Shown: in pieces, positions 33,233 to 42,330 of the stretch | Layout of the letters: every line of letters begins with the position of its first letter | How positions within the stretch are numbered: the stretch's first letter is position 1 | Assembly (NCBI RefSeq): GCF_001461035.1 | Contig: NZ_LNAM01000153.1 | Location: forward strand, 72,084 to 120,468 | Length of the DNA stretch: 48,385 bases | Reading direction: 5' to 3' | Source: Acetivibrio ethanolgignens | GTDB lineage: Bacteria > Bacillota > Clostridia > Lachnospirales > Lachnospiraceae | Notes under the pieces: model-generated | The model's database searches: none | Told to the model about the DNA's origin: nothing | The model's input: the letters and a program-made list of their open reading frames with translations, nothing else | Program-made: the position numbers and the translations under genes

Positions 33233-33889
33233 TTATTCTATTACCTTTACCGTACAGGTATCCGTCGCACCGTTAGCAATGGTAATCGTAATCTTTACCT
33301 CGCCTGGCTTCAGGGCCGTTACAGTCCCCTGGGAGGTCACTGTCGCAATCTCTGTATCCTCAGACTTGTATCTTCCGGTCTCTACTGTAGTTCCCGGTGT
33401 CAGCTTCGCTTTCAGTGTAGTCTTTTCTCCGGCCTTCACTGTAACCTCGCTTTCACCAAATCGAACGCTCTGAGCCGGTGGTCCGACCTTAACCTTACAC
33501 TTTAATGTGCGTACTGTCTTACCTGCCTGCTTTACTGTAACGATAATCGTGGTCGTTCCAACGGTATCTCCTGTAATCTCTGCTTCTTTATTAGAAACCT
33601 TCTTAATGGAAACAATGTCGGAATCCTCTGCTTTGTAGGTCACCTTTTGTCCCTCTTCCAGATTCCGTAAACGCAAGGTGTAGGAATCCTCAATAATAAG
33701 GGAAAAGGCGTTTACATTTAATCGTAATGAGCTTGCTTTGTCATCATCATCCCCGACTTCACTTGCTTTTGCTACCGCGATGTTATTGGAAAGAAAAAAG
33801 GTATTTGGCAGCGGCAAAAAACCGGTCAGAAGAAGGCCCATGCTTAACATGAACAAGCACTTTGCAATAATAAAAGATACTTTCTTCAT
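33233..33889 (-). CDS. Secreted protein with bacterial Ig-like (BIG2) domains
   Basis: 218 residues. N-terminal signal sequence (KKVSFIIAKCLFMLSMGLLL), a probable cleavage near AVAKASE, then two BIG2-type repeats: the first ends TTTIIVTVKQAGK, the second has ITVTALKPGEVKITITI pattern. Such domains serve in cell surface adhesion or as structural modules. No anchoring motif is seen, so it may be released. Monocistronic, divergent from the two-component system. Confidence 0.8.
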   Translation of the reverse strand: MKKVSFIIAKCLFMLSMGLLLTGFLPLPNTFFLSNNIAVAKASEVGDDDDKASSLRLNVNAFSLIIEDSYTLRLRNLEEGQKVTYKAEDSDIVSIKKVSNKEAEITGDTVGTTTIIVTVKQAGKTVRTLKCKVKVGPPAQSVRFGESEVTVKAGEKTTLKAKLTPGTTVETGRYKSEDTEIATVTSQGTVTALKPGEVKITITIANGATDTCTVKVIE

Positions 33890-34004
33890 GTTTATCCCTC
33901 CAAATCTTCTGGATATAGCTCCATTACTATGTACCTTTATTACAAATCCAGTATATCAGCTATTTTTGTCAGAATAATGGCAGAACCTTGTCATAATTTT
34001 CAAC

Positions 34005-34033
34005 TTGTAGAAATTTACAGGTTTTATTATAAT
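34005..34033 (+). promoter_or_regulatory. Promoter of the OmpR-type two-component operon
   Basis: TTGTAG (34005-34010), 17-nt spacer, TATAAT (34028-34033). AAGGAGG then precedes ATG 34068. Confidence 0.6.
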
Positions 34034-34067
34034 ATAGATATAAAAGAATTACCTAAGGAGGATATGT

Positions 34068-34763
34068 ATGCCATACATTTTAATTGCTGATGATAATCAG
34101 GATATTACAGATATCCTTTCTACTTATGCTGAAAAAGAAGGGCTCACGCCTGTAATTGCCGCTGACGGTGAACAGGCACTTACCCTTTTCCATCAATATA
34201 ATCCTTCAGTTGTCCTTCTGGACGTAATGATGCCAAAGGAGGACGGCTATGAGGTCTGCCGCAAAATCCGCGGAGAATCTAATGTACCGATTATCCTGAT
34301 TACCGCCCGGGGTGAAGACTTTGAGCGTATCATGGGGCTGGATATCGGTGCTGATGATTATATTGTAAAGCCCTTTAGTCCAAGTGAGGTCATGGCAAGA
34401 GTCCGAGCTGTTCTCCGCCGTATGACAAAGACAGAGCCGACACCGGAGCACTCGGAAAATACAATTTCCATCAGCAGCCTGACCATCAATCTGGATGAAT
34501 ATACCCTGTACATAGGCGGTCAGAAAATGTCCCTTACCAAAAAGGAAATCGAAACCATGTGGACACTGGCCAGTAATCCAAATAAAGTCTTTACCCGCGA
34601 CAACCTGTTAGACAGCCTCTGGGGCTTTGATTATTTCGGCGACAGCCGTACTGTGGACTCCCACATCAAGCGTCTCCGTGCCAAGCTGGATAAGGTAGAG
34701 CACCCTGACTGGTGTATTAAAACAATCTGGGGGGTAGGCTACAAATTTGAATACGAAAAATAA
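34068..34763 (+). CDS. OmpR/PhoB-family response regulator
   Basis: 231 residues. Receiver domain with acidic pocket ADDNQD, phosphoacceptor in VVLLDVMMPKEDGYEVCRKI, and KPFSPSE. C-terminal winged helix with MSLTKKEIETMWTLASNP and DSRTVDSHIKRLRAKL. It controls transcription after phosphorylation by the kinase that follows, whose start overlaps by 17 nt. Confidence 0.93.
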   Translation: MPYILIADDNQDITDILSTYAEKEGLTPVIAADGEQALTLFHQYNPSVVLLDVMMPKEDGYEVCRKIRGESNVPIILITARGEDFERIMGLDIGADDYIVKPFSPSEVMARVRAVLRRMTKTEPTPEHSENTISISSLTINLDEYTLYIGGQKMSLTKKEIETMWTLASNPNKVFTRDNLLDSLWGFDYFGDSRTVDSHIKRLRAKLDKVEHPDWCIKTIWGVGYKFEYEK

Positions 34764-36294
34764 AAAACAACGCAAGCCAGGCAATCAGGGTATTTCTGCT
34801 CCTAAAATCTGGAACAGCCTGTTTTTTCAGATTTTCCTTTATTTTGCCACTATTCTGACGGTATTTGCAGTTCTTTTAGGTGTTATTTTTATGAATCTGT
34901 ACCGCCAGAACACACTGACTACTTACGAGCAGCAGTTGAAAAACCAAGGACAGCAGCTTGCAAATAATATTTCCACTTATGTAAATAACGATGATATTTC
35001 CCACTATACCTCCTACCTGTTTTCCTGGGAGGAAATGCTTTTAACAGAAAATACGGACTTATGGGTTATCTCCAATCCTAAGGCATCAGAGCCGATGAAA
35101 ACGGACTTTGCCAATGTAAATCTGGAGGGCATGACGATTTCTGAGGATATGGAGTCTGTCATTTCCAAGGCCTATGATGGCAAGGTCAGCAGCCTAAGCA
35201 GCTATGACGAGCTTTATCGAAAGCCTATCCTGCGGGTAGCGACTCCGATTCACAATGCCAACGGACGAGTCGTAGGTGTCGTTCTTTTGAATACCTATGT
35301 AGAAAACCAGCAGAAGGTCAATGACAGCAGCATGCAGCTTATCCTAAGCAGCAGCCTGGTATCTCTTCTGGTTTCCTTTGTTATCGCCATTGTTTTTGCC
35401 CGTACCCTGGCCCGGCCGATTTCCCAGATGCGTATCGCTGCAGCCCAGTATGCCATTGGAAATTACGATTACACTACCGACATATCCCGTCGTGATGAAA
35501 TCGGTGAGCTGGCTACCACTTTAGATGTCCTTTCAGACAAGCTGACCCAGAGTGAAATCGAGCGGCAGAATTTGGAGCAAATGCGTATGGACTTTTTTGC
35601 AAATGTTTCCCACGAGCTTCGCACGCCGATTACAGTTCTCCGTGGCTATACAGAAACACTGTATGATGGTGTTGTCACCGACCCCAAAAGAACTCACCAG
35701 TATTATGAGCGTATGCTCCGGGAGTGTACCAGCATGGAGCGTCTAGTCGGCGACCTGCTCACCCTTTCCAAAATGCAGAATCCTCATTTTGAAATGGAAA
35801 TGGAGCCCATCAATCTGGTTCAGATTTTTATAGATATTATCCGAAGTGCAAAGGTAATGGCTGCTAAAAAGGAAATTTCACTGGAGCTTATGAAAAATCA
35901 GGACTGTATCATGATGCCCGGCGATTATGACCGTCTGCGTCAGATGTTCCTCGTTATTATTGATAATGCCATTAAGTTTTCTCCAGAACACAGCAGGATT
36001 CACCTTACTCTGGAAGAACGGGAAGAAACCATTTTTGCCTCCATCCGGGATGAGGGTATTGGTATCTCACCAGAGGAGCTTCCTAACATTTTTGAGAAAT
36101 TCTATAAATCCAAGCTCCGCCAGAATGCTACCGGCTCCGGTCTTGGTCTCATGATTGCCAAGCAGATTTCCAATCGCCATAACGGTACAATTCAGGTTAT
36201 CAGTGCTTTAAACGAAGGGACTGACTTCCAGTTTACCTTTCCTAAGGATTTTAAAGACTGGGAATTTGAAGATTTTGAGGATTTAGGGGAATAA
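34747..36294 (+). CDS. Sensor histidine kinase (HAMP, HisKA, HATPase_c)
   Basis: 515 residues. One membrane segment near 25-50, an extracytoplasmic sensor region, a second near 195-215, then HAMP, HisKA with FFANVSHELRTPITVL (His about 290) and an ATPase with DNAIKF, DEGIGIS and GSGLGLMIAKQI. The start is TTG 34747, overlapping the regulator; an ATG further in cannot be ruled out. The signal is unknown. Confidence 0.92.
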   Translation: MNTKNKKQRKPGNQGISAPKIWNSLFFQIFLYFATILTVFAVLLGVIFMNLYRQNTLTTYEQQLKNQGQQLANNISTYVNNDDISHYTSYLFSWEEMLLTENTDLWVISNPKASEPMKTDFANVNLEGMTISEDMESVISKAYDGKVSSLSSYDELYRKPILRVATPIHNANGRVVGVVLLNTYVENQQKVNDSSMQLILSSSLVSLLVSFVIAIVFARTLARPISQMRIAAAQYAIGNYDYTTDISRRDEIGELATTLDVLSDKLTQSEIERQNLEQMRMDFFANVSHELRTPITVLRGYTETLYDGVVTDPKRTHQYYERMLRECTSMERLVGDLLTLSKMQNPHFEMEMEPINLVQIFIDIIRSAKVMAAKKEISLELMKNQDCIMMPGDYDRLRQMFLVIIDNAIKFSPEHSRIHLTLEEREETIFASIRDEGIGISPEELPNIFEKFYKSKLRQNATGSGLGLMIAKQISNRHNGTIQVISALNEGTDFQFTFPKDFKDWEFEDFEDLGE

Positions 36295-36315
36295 GGGAGA
36301 ACTGTCAAAAACACA

Positions 36316-36346
36316 GCCGCCATTACTGCGAATAATGGCGGCTTTT
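36316..36346 (+). terminator. Terminator of the two-component operon
   Basis: GCCGCCATTA/TAATGGCGGC, 10-bp stem with a 7-nt loop, then TTTT. Confidence 0.85.
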
Positions 36347-36377
36347 ACAAAAGTTTTATTTCTACTTTTGTAAAAGC
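36341..36377. repeat. 14-bp inverted repeat at the end of a truncated gene
   Basis: GCTTTTACAAAAGT and ACTTTTGTAAAAGC with 9 nt between. It holds the stop of the small ORF below and overlaps the neighbouring terminator. Confidence 0.7.
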
Positions 36378-36431
36378 ATAGCCATTGACAATCATATCTG
36401 CCTTGTCAGCCACCTGAATAATATCAGTCAT
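36345..36431 (-). pseudogene. Truncated small gene (28 aa) coupled to the next
   Basis: ATG 36431 overlaps the TGA of the 91-aa gene (ATGACTGA). The product, MTDIIQVADKADMIVNGYAF..., ends abruptly as VEIKLL inside an inverted repeat. It looks like the front of a longer protein cut off by deletion. Not recognised. Confidence 0.45.
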
Positions 36432-36699
36432 ATAAAACCCTCACTTTCTTTATTGGTCTTAAAAATTCATCTACATTAAAATATAAATCATTTAGTATAG
36501 GAATCAAATCAATATATTCTTCTTCTTCTTTATCATTATGCTCATATTTAGCCATAACTACTAAATATCCGTTATCCCATTCCTTCACTTTCGTATACCG
36601 TTCCAAAGAATACGGTGCCAAAAAACGAATCATATAATTACCATATTTAAAAACGGTATAATTACCAGTATTACTTAGGTAGGCTTCATCATTCTTCAT
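36424..36699 (-). CDS. Hypothetical protein, 91 aa
   Basis: The product MKNDEAYLSNTGNYTVFKYG... is rich in aromatic residues and beta-like, with an acidic centre (HNDKEEEEYIDLIP) and a basic C-terminus. No family recognised. The ribosome site is weak (AGGGAG further upstream). Its stop overlaps the start of the truncated gene. Low GC relative to the neighbours suggests acquisition. Confidence 0.6.
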   Translation of the reverse strand: MKNDEAYLSNTGNYTVFKYGNYMIRFLAPYSLERYTKVKEWDNGYLVVMAKYEHNDKEEEEYIDLIPILNDLYFNVDEFLRPIKKVRVLYD

Positions 36700-36803
36700 A
36701 CTACTATTCTCCCTTAGGAACTTTCTTTCATCATTATTTTATAAAAAAACTCCCCTTATCTTTCTTTTATAGATATTATCCGGAGTGAAAAGGTAATAGC
36801 TGC

Positions 36804-37493
36804 TTAGATTTCCTCAACATGTGCCACACCCTCTGCTGTAGCAAGTACCTGTAGTACTTCATCGTGCTTTCGTTTTTCCGGTATTTTTAAATTCATCACT
36901 GCACTAATATCAATATTTTCCGTGAATTTATTGTTAATTATCTGCATATCAATGATATCTATTTTTTTCTCCCGCAAATCCTCTATAAAGGAGCTGAAGG
37001 ACTTCTTCCCTCCAAATTCAATGTAAATTGTTAGAATTTTGGAATTTCTCTTAATTTTACTATCCAGACCATTCAAAGCAACCATAACAACCAGCACAAA
37101 TATTCCACCAACGACTGCCCCTTCATAAAATCCAATTCCTATTGCAAGACCACAGCAGGCAGCTACCCAAAGGCCGGCAGCTGTCGTGATTCCTTTTATC
37201 TGCTGTCTTCCTGTAACAATAATGGTTCCAGCCCCAAGAAATCCTATTCCGCTGATAACCTGTGCACCCATACGAACCGGATCTGATGTGTGATAGGCCT
37301 GAAAAACATATTGGTTTGTCATCATTACCAAAGTTGCACCAAGGCATACCAGCATATAGGTTTTAAAGCCTGCCGGACTGTGCTTTTTCCCACGCTCCGC
37401 CCCCAGCATTGCTCCTATCACTAATGCCAATATCACCCTCACGATAATAGATACAAAATTCAATTCCCTAAGTATTTCCATGTCTAAAACCAT
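36804..37493 (-). CDS. MgtC/SapB family membrane protein
   Basis: 229 residues from ATG 37493, with AAGGAG 8 nt upstream; a longer TTG frame to 37511 would include the ribosome site. Five membrane segments with GAMLGAERGKKHSPAGFKTY, LVCLGATLVMM and GIGFLGAGTIIVTGRQQIKG, then AAGLWVAACCGLAIG as in MgtC. A C-terminal soluble ACT-like part follows (about 150-229). MgtC proteins are linked to growth at low magnesium and to ATP synthase control. It lies 18 nt after the ABC ATPase, so it is probably in that operon. Confidence 0.9.
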   Translation of the reverse strand: MVLDMEILRELNFVSIIVRVILALVIGAMLGAERGKKHSPAGFKTYMLVCLGATLVMMTNQYVFQAYHTSDPVRMGAQVISGIGFLGAGTIIVTGRQQIKGITTAAGLWVAACCGLAIGIGFYEGAVVGGIFVLVVMVALNGLDSKIKRNSKILTIYIEFGGKKSFSSFIEDLREKKIDIIDMQIINNKFTENIDISAVMNLKIPEKRKHDEVLQVLATAEGVAHVEEI

Positions 37494-37511
37494 TCCTACA
37501 ACTCCTTGCAA

Positions 37512-38588
37512 TTAAAGAATATGAGCATCACATACATCAAACCGGACAAAGGCAGCATCTCCAGCCTGAAAAATTTCCTTGTGCTTTGGATTAAAATCCG
37601 TAATCTTAAGAAGTGTCTCTCCGACTCTTACTTGATAATTCTGATAAGCCCCCATGAAACAGCTCACTTCTACCTTACAGGGTAACAGCCCTTCCCTTGC
37701 AACTGTCGCAGACTCCGGCCTTAACACAAGAATACAGCTTTCACCCTCCTTCATACTGCCAACCTCTTCAACGGGCACAGAGGTTCCTTCAATTAGGATG
37801 CTTCCACCCCTTCCATCCTTTGTAGCAAGCTTTCCTTCCAGGAAATTTGCTTCTCCAATGAAATCTGCCACAAATTTATTCGACGGATGATAATAAATTT
37901 CCTGTGGTGTCCCCTGTTGAGCAACAACTCCCTTATTCATAATGATAATCTGGTCAGAGATTGCCATAGCCTCGCTCTGGTCATGGGTAACATATACTGC
38001 TGTTATTCCAACTCTCTGTTGGATTTTACGGATTTCTGTTCTCATAGCTATTCTAAGCTTTGCATCCAGATTTGATAATGGCTCATCAAATAGTAAAACC
38101 CCCGGTTCTACTACTAAAGCCCTTGCAAGAGCCACTCTTTGCTGCTGACCACCGGATAGCTGATTTGTCATTCTGCTTTCCATCCCGGAAAGCTCCATAA
38201 GCTCAAGGATATCCATAACCTTCTTATGGATTGTTTCCTTATCCATTTTTCTCAGTCGAAGTCCGTAAGCTACGTTATCAAATACATTGTAATGCGGAAA
38301 AAGTGCATAGCTTTGGAATACCATCGCTGTATCTCTCTTATTTGGTGTAAGCTCATTGATTGGCTCATTTCCCAAATAAATTTCTCCCTCATCCGGACTT
38401 TCAAAGCCTGCAATCATCCGAAGTGTTGTTGTCTTTCCGCAGCCAGACGGTCCAAGCAGTGTTACAAAGCTTCCTGCCCTAATATCTATGCTTATACCAT
38501 CTACAGCCTTAAAATCCTTTCCCGTCTTTGGATCCTGGTAAATTTTTGATATGTTTTCTAATCGGATTCCTTTCGATTCAACTAACAT
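37512..38588 (-). CDS. ABC transporter ATP-binding protein (Fbp/Pot type)
   Basis: 358 residues. Walker A LLGPSGCGKTTTLRMIAGFE, signature NQLSGGQQQRVALARALV, Walker B VLLFDEPLSNLD, H loop YVTHDQSEAMA, and a C-terminal TOBE domain. Such proteins energise Fe(III), phosphonate, sugar phosphate or polyamine uptake. GGAGGAAGAATAGG precedes ATG 38588, overlapping the permease end. Confidence 0.92.
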   Translation of the reverse strand: MLVESKGIRLENISKIYQDPKTGKDFKAVDGISIDIRAGSFVTLLGPSGCGKTTTLRMIAGFESPDEGEIYLGNEPINELTPNKRDTAMVFQSYALFPHYNVFDNVAYGLRLRKMDKETIHKKVMDILELMELSGMESRMTNQLSGGQQQRVALARALVVEPGVLLFDEPLSNLDAKLRIAMRTEIRKIQQRVGITAVYVTHDQSEAMAISDQIIIMNKGVVAQQGTPQEIYYHPSNKFVADFIGEANFLEGKLATKDGRGGSILIEGTSVPVEEVGSMKEGESCILVLRPESATVAREGLLPCKVEVSCFMGAYQNYQVRVGETLLKITDFNPKHKEIFQAGDAAFVRFDVCDAHIL

Positions 38589-38589
38589 C

Positions 38590-40302
38590 CTATTCTTCCT
38601 CCTTGATTTTTTTACTTGTTCCGAAGAACTTAATAAAAAGATTCATAACAAGTACGGAGGCATATACTATCGCAATCAAAATAGTCGCATATGCACAAGC
38701 CACACCATAATATCCCTTTTCTGCAAACTCATTGATCTGGCAGGTAATAAGCAGGAACTGTGGTGTAACTAACAGAATGATTGCACTAATTGCCGTGATG
38801 CTTCTTACAAAGGAGGTAACAAGTCCACTAAAGAAGGAATCCTTAATTAAAGGTAATGTCACACTCATAAATACCTTTCCACTGCCTGCACCAAGATCAT
38901 AGGCGGATTCTTCAATCGACTTATCTATCTGGCGAAGTGCCGAAATCCCACTTCGTGTTCCTACCGGAAGACTCCGCACAATGAATACAATAATTAATAT
39001 TGTTCCTGTCCCATATAAGCCTGCCATAATGCCTGTATGGAAAAGACCATTTGCATACCCTCTGATATATCCAATACCAAGTACAGTTCCTGGCACTGCC
39101 ATTGCAAGCATTGACGTAAATTCAATAAAGCCCCTTGCCTTGAATTTCTTTTTAACAACAAGATAGGAAATTATCATAGAAAGCAGGCCTGTAATCGGTG
39201 CAGCGATTGCGGAAAGTATAAAAGAATCCTGAAAAGCTTTTATTCCACTGTATTTAAATAAATAATCAAACCATTTCAAGCTTAAGCTATAATCTCTTCC
39301 CCAAAGGGTAAAAAGTGCTCCAAGGGGAATCATCATATACATTAAAATTACAAAAAGAGCTACCAGTGTGCACAGCAGCGTTAGCGGCACGGTTACGCTT
39401 TTGTCGGTAATGAGCATCCGTGCTCTTGATGCTTTCCCTGTTAAGGTTGCCGCTGTTTTCTTCTCAAGGTAATATTTTTGAATAAAGAAAAGCACAAGGG
39501 TCAGCGACAAAAGAATAACCGACATTGCAGCAGCTCCTGTAGAATCGTAGGAGCCGGTTACCTGTAGGTAAATGGTGGTCGCCAGGGTATCAAAATCGCC
39601 TCCGATCAGCATTGGATTTGCAAAATCCGCAACCGATTCAATAAATGTAACAAGAAATGCATTGCCTAATCCCGGCAGCAATAATGGGAATGTAACAGAT
39701 GTGAACACCTTCCATCTGGAGGCTCCCATATCTCTGGCTGCTTCTTCAAGAGAGGGGTCTACATTTTTCAGAAGACCCTTCAGCATCAGATAGCACACCG
39801 GGAAAAATGTAAGTGTCTGGACAATTACAATCCCCTTTAACCCATATACATTGGAATCATAAATATGGAGTAAGGATCTTGTAATTATTCCGCTTTTCCC
39901 AAATAGCATAATTGTCGAAAGCGATAAAACAAATGGCGGAGACACCACCGGCAGCAAGGATATCACATTAAAAATCCTTTTCATTATTTTGCTTTTTACC
40001 TTTACATAAATATCTACATATGCAAATAAAAGTCCCAATGCCGTTGATAGAAGACCTGTGATTACCCCCAACAGCAGGGTATTGCCAAAAGCCTCTCTAA
40101 ATCTTTGTACACGCAGCACTCTTTTAAAAACATCGAAGGTGAAATGTCCCTCCTGCCAAACACTATCTATCATTAAGATGAACAATGGGTATACCACAAA
40201 TAATACCAGGGAAACTAAGAGCATACCTATCATTCCCACTAAAATCGGGTCGGAAAAGAATTTTTTCCGGTCAAGCTCAGCACTTTTACTTCCTGCTGCC
40301 AC
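38590..40302 (-). CDS. ABC transporter permease, fused double unit (FbpB-like)
   Basis: 570 residues with about twelve membrane segments in two halves. Each half has an EAA loop for the ATPase: EEAARDMGASRWKVFTSVTF and EESAYDLGAGSGKVFMSVTL. This fused form is typical of FbpB-type iron and 2-aminoethylphosphonate importers. It lies between the binding protein and the ATPase. Confidence 0.9.
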   Translation of the reverse strand: MAAGSKSAELDRKKFFSDPILVGMIGMLLVSLVLFVVYPLFILMIDSVWQEGHFTFDVFKRVLRVQRFREAFGNTLLLGVITGLLSTALGLLFAYVDIYVKVKSKIMKRIFNVISLLPVVSPPFVLSLSTIMLFGKSGIITRSLLHIYDSNVYGLKGIVIVQTLTFFPVCYLMLKGLLKNVDPSLEEAARDMGASRWKVFTSVTFPLLLPGLGNAFLVTFIESVADFANPMLIGGDFDTLATTIYLQVTGSYDSTGAAAMSVILLSLTLVLFFIQKYYLEKKTAATLTGKASRARMLITDKSVTVPLTLLCTLVALFVILMYMMIPLGALFTLWGRDYSLSLKWFDYLFKYSGIKAFQDSFILSAIAAPITGLLSMIISYLVVKKKFKARGFIEFTSMLAMAVPGTVLGIGYIRGYANGLFHTGIMAGLYGTGTILIIVFIVRSLPVGTRSGISALRQIDKSIEESAYDLGAGSGKVFMSVTLPLIKDSFFSGLVTSFVRSITAISAIILLVTPQFLLITCQINEFAEKGYYGVACAYATILIAIVYASVLVMNLFIKFFGTSKKIKEEE

Positions 40303-40333
40303 AAAAACCTCCTCCTTCTATTTTTCTTAGGTA

Positions 40334-41449
40334 CTACTCTGTTTTAAATCTGTCATCAGAGCCTACTGCCTCAAAGAAATCCTCCACATATTTAGAGGTA
40401 TTCTTCCTCGCATCCTCAAAATCATAGTCCATTACGTTATCCGGATCTAAACCAAACTGAGTAGCCTCTTCCGGCTGTGTTGCATTATCAATGACCAGGA
40501 ACTGATATGACTCATTTTCCTTTGCAATATCCACACACTCCGGAGAAAGTGCATACTCAATCCAAAGCTTAGCTGCATTCAGGTGCTTTGCACCCTCAAA
40601 AATCGCTGTTGCCCCGATTTCATAGGTTGTACCAGATTTTGGAATAACAAGCTCAATATTGTCATATCCATTTAAAATCTGTGTAATTCCATCATGTAAA
40701 AATCCAATTGCAATAACACATTCTCCCGGTCCTACCATCTTTGATGGACCAGAACCACTCTTTGTGTACTGATATATGTTTTTATCAAGCTCCTTGAAGT
40801 ACTCCATGGCCTCATCGTGGCCCTTTGCCTGAATCATTGTATTAATAATCAGCTTAGCCGTTCCAGCAGTTGATGGATTTGACATTCCGATAAGCCCCTT
40901 GTACTGAGAATCCAGCAAATCATCCCAATCCTGTGGAACAGGAAGTCCCAGGCGTTCAAGCTCCTCCTTATTACACATAAATCCAAGAATTCCCTTATAT
41001 ATTCCATACCAGCAGCCATCCTTCTCTTTATAGGTATCGTCTACTAAGTGAGAAGCATTCTCTGCTGCATATGCATAGAGAAGGCCTTCTGCTGCTGCTT
41101 CATTATATGGATCCGATGTCCCACCAAACCAGACATCAGCAGACGGATTCCCCGCCTCCTCCTGAACCTTTGTAAAAACCTCTCCCGTTGACAATCTCTG
41201 GAAATCAACCTTAATTCCATAAAGATCCTGAAACTTCTGGCAAACTGCTGAAAGATATGCCTCCTCACATGAGCCATAAACAACCAGAGAGCCTTCCGCC
41301 TGAGCCGCTGCCACCAGATCCTTTGCAGCCTCTGTTCCATTTGCAGTGCCGGTATCTGCCGCCGGTGACGAACTGCCTCCACAGCCGGCAAGTGCCAGCA
41401 TTGACATTGATGCAGCAAGAACTGCTGCCAGTATTTTGCTACCTTTCAT
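40334..41449 (-). CDS. ABC transporter substrate-binding lipoprotein (SBP_bac_6/FbpA-like)
   Basis: 371 residues. Signal peptide with lipobox LALAGC near residue 23. The fold is of the Fbp type: GSLVVYGSCEEAYLSAVCQK, ADVWFGGTSDPYNEAAAEGL, IYKGILGFMCNKEELE and STAGTAKLII. The paired tyrosines that bind Fe(III) in FbpA are not evident near the usual place, so the ligand may be an organic phosphate or phosphonate and not iron (inference). TTGGAGG precedes ATG 41449. Confidence 0.87.
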   Translation of the reverse strand: MKGSKILAAVLAASMSMLALAGCGGSSSPAADTGTANGTEAAKDLVAAAQAEGSLVVYGSCEEAYLSAVCQKFQDLYGIKVDFQRLSTGEVFTKVQEEAGNPSADVWFGGTSDPYNEAAAEGLLYAYAAENASHLVDDTYKEKDGCWYGIYKGILGFMCNKEELERLGLPVPQDWDDLLDSQYKGLIGMSNPSTAGTAKLIINTMIQAKGHDEAMEYFKELDKNIYQYTKSGSGPSKMVGPGECVIAIGFLHDGITQILNGYDNIELVIPKSGTTYEIGATAIFEGAKHLNAAKLWIEYALSPECVDIAKENESYQFLVIDNATQPEEATQFGLDPDNVMDYDFEDARKNTSKYVEDFFEAVGSDDRFKTE

Positions 41450-41484
41450 AAAATACCTCCAATATTTTTTTATTTGATAATGTA

Positions 41485-41490
41485 ATTATA
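41485..41490 (-). promoter_or_regulatory. -10 box before the ABC operon, no clear -35
   Basis: TATAAT on the minus strand, 36 nt before the start codon of the binding protein. No good -35 lies 16-18 nt upstream, which fits activation by the AraC-type regulator encoded just upstream. Confidence 0.4.
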
Positions 41491-41556
41491 TACAAATTGC
41501 ACAGCTGCGTATAGGAGATAAAACACATAAATCTTTTATTATTCTGACATTTTCGG

Positions 41557-42330
41557 CTATTCCTTATAGCGATCCCGATATTCCGAGGGACTAACACCAA
41601 CATATTTTTTAAAAATTGTGCTAAAATATGCAATATCCTGGTATCCCACCATTTCCGCCACTTCATATACCTTATATTTATAGTCCTTTAAAAGCTTCTT
41701 TGCTTCGCATATCCTGCACTGCATGACATAAGCCATAAAGGTATAATCTGTTTCCTTTCGGAAAAGCCTGCTTAAATACCCCTCGCTGATTCCAAGCTGC
41801 TCTGCGGCCGTCCTTATAGAGATATCATCCTTAGCAAAGTATTGCTCAATCCAGGCTATTGCCTCAAGAATATATTTACTCTTATCCCCCTTTGCCAGCC
41901 TCAGCTCACGGATTCCTCCCTCTGGTGTCTGGTTTTTTGACTGATTTATATGCAAAGCATCCGCTATTGCCTTTTCTAACTGTCCCTCTCGGAATGGTTT
42001 AAGCAGATAATCCACTGCCTGAAGCCTGCAGGCTTTTTGTGCATAGGCAAAATCATCGAATGCAGTGAGAAAAATCGTAAGCTGGAATATCCCCTCTTTT
42101 TCCAGTCTCTCAAGCATTTCCAATCCACTCAGCCTTGGCATTCGGATGTCTGATATTACAATATCCGGGTGACGTTTCCGAATAAGCTCCATTCCCTCTT
42201 CTCCGTTTGTCGCCTCTCCAACAACAGCACAATGAATACTTCCCCAGTCTGTTCCCATAATAATTCCCTCGCGGACAAACTTTTCATCCTCCACCACAAC
42301 TACCTTCTTCATATTCATCTTCATCTCCAT
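41557..42330 (-). CDS. AraC-type response regulator (YesN-like)
   Basis: 257 residues. Receiver domain (VVVVEDEKFVREGI, IVISDIRMPRLSGLEML, KPFREGQLE) and a C-terminal AraC double helix-turn-helix (ISIRTAAEQLGISEGYLSRL and YEVAEMVGYQDIAYFSTIF). It shares one base with the end of the kinase (TAATG). Likely activator of the ABC importer that follows. Confidence 0.93.
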   Translation of the reverse strand: MEMKMNMKKVVVVEDEKFVREGIIMGTDWGSIHCAVVGEATNGEEGMELIRKRHPDIVISDIRMPRLSGLEMLERLEKEGIFQLTIFLTAFDDFAYAQKACRLQAVDYLLKPFREGQLEKAIADALHINQSKNQTPEGGIRELRLAKGDKSKYILEAIAWIEQYFAKDDISIRTAAEQLGISEGYLSRLFRKETDYTFMAYVMQCRICEAKKLLKDYKYKVYEVAEMVGYQDIAYFSTIFKKYVGVSPSEYRDRYKE

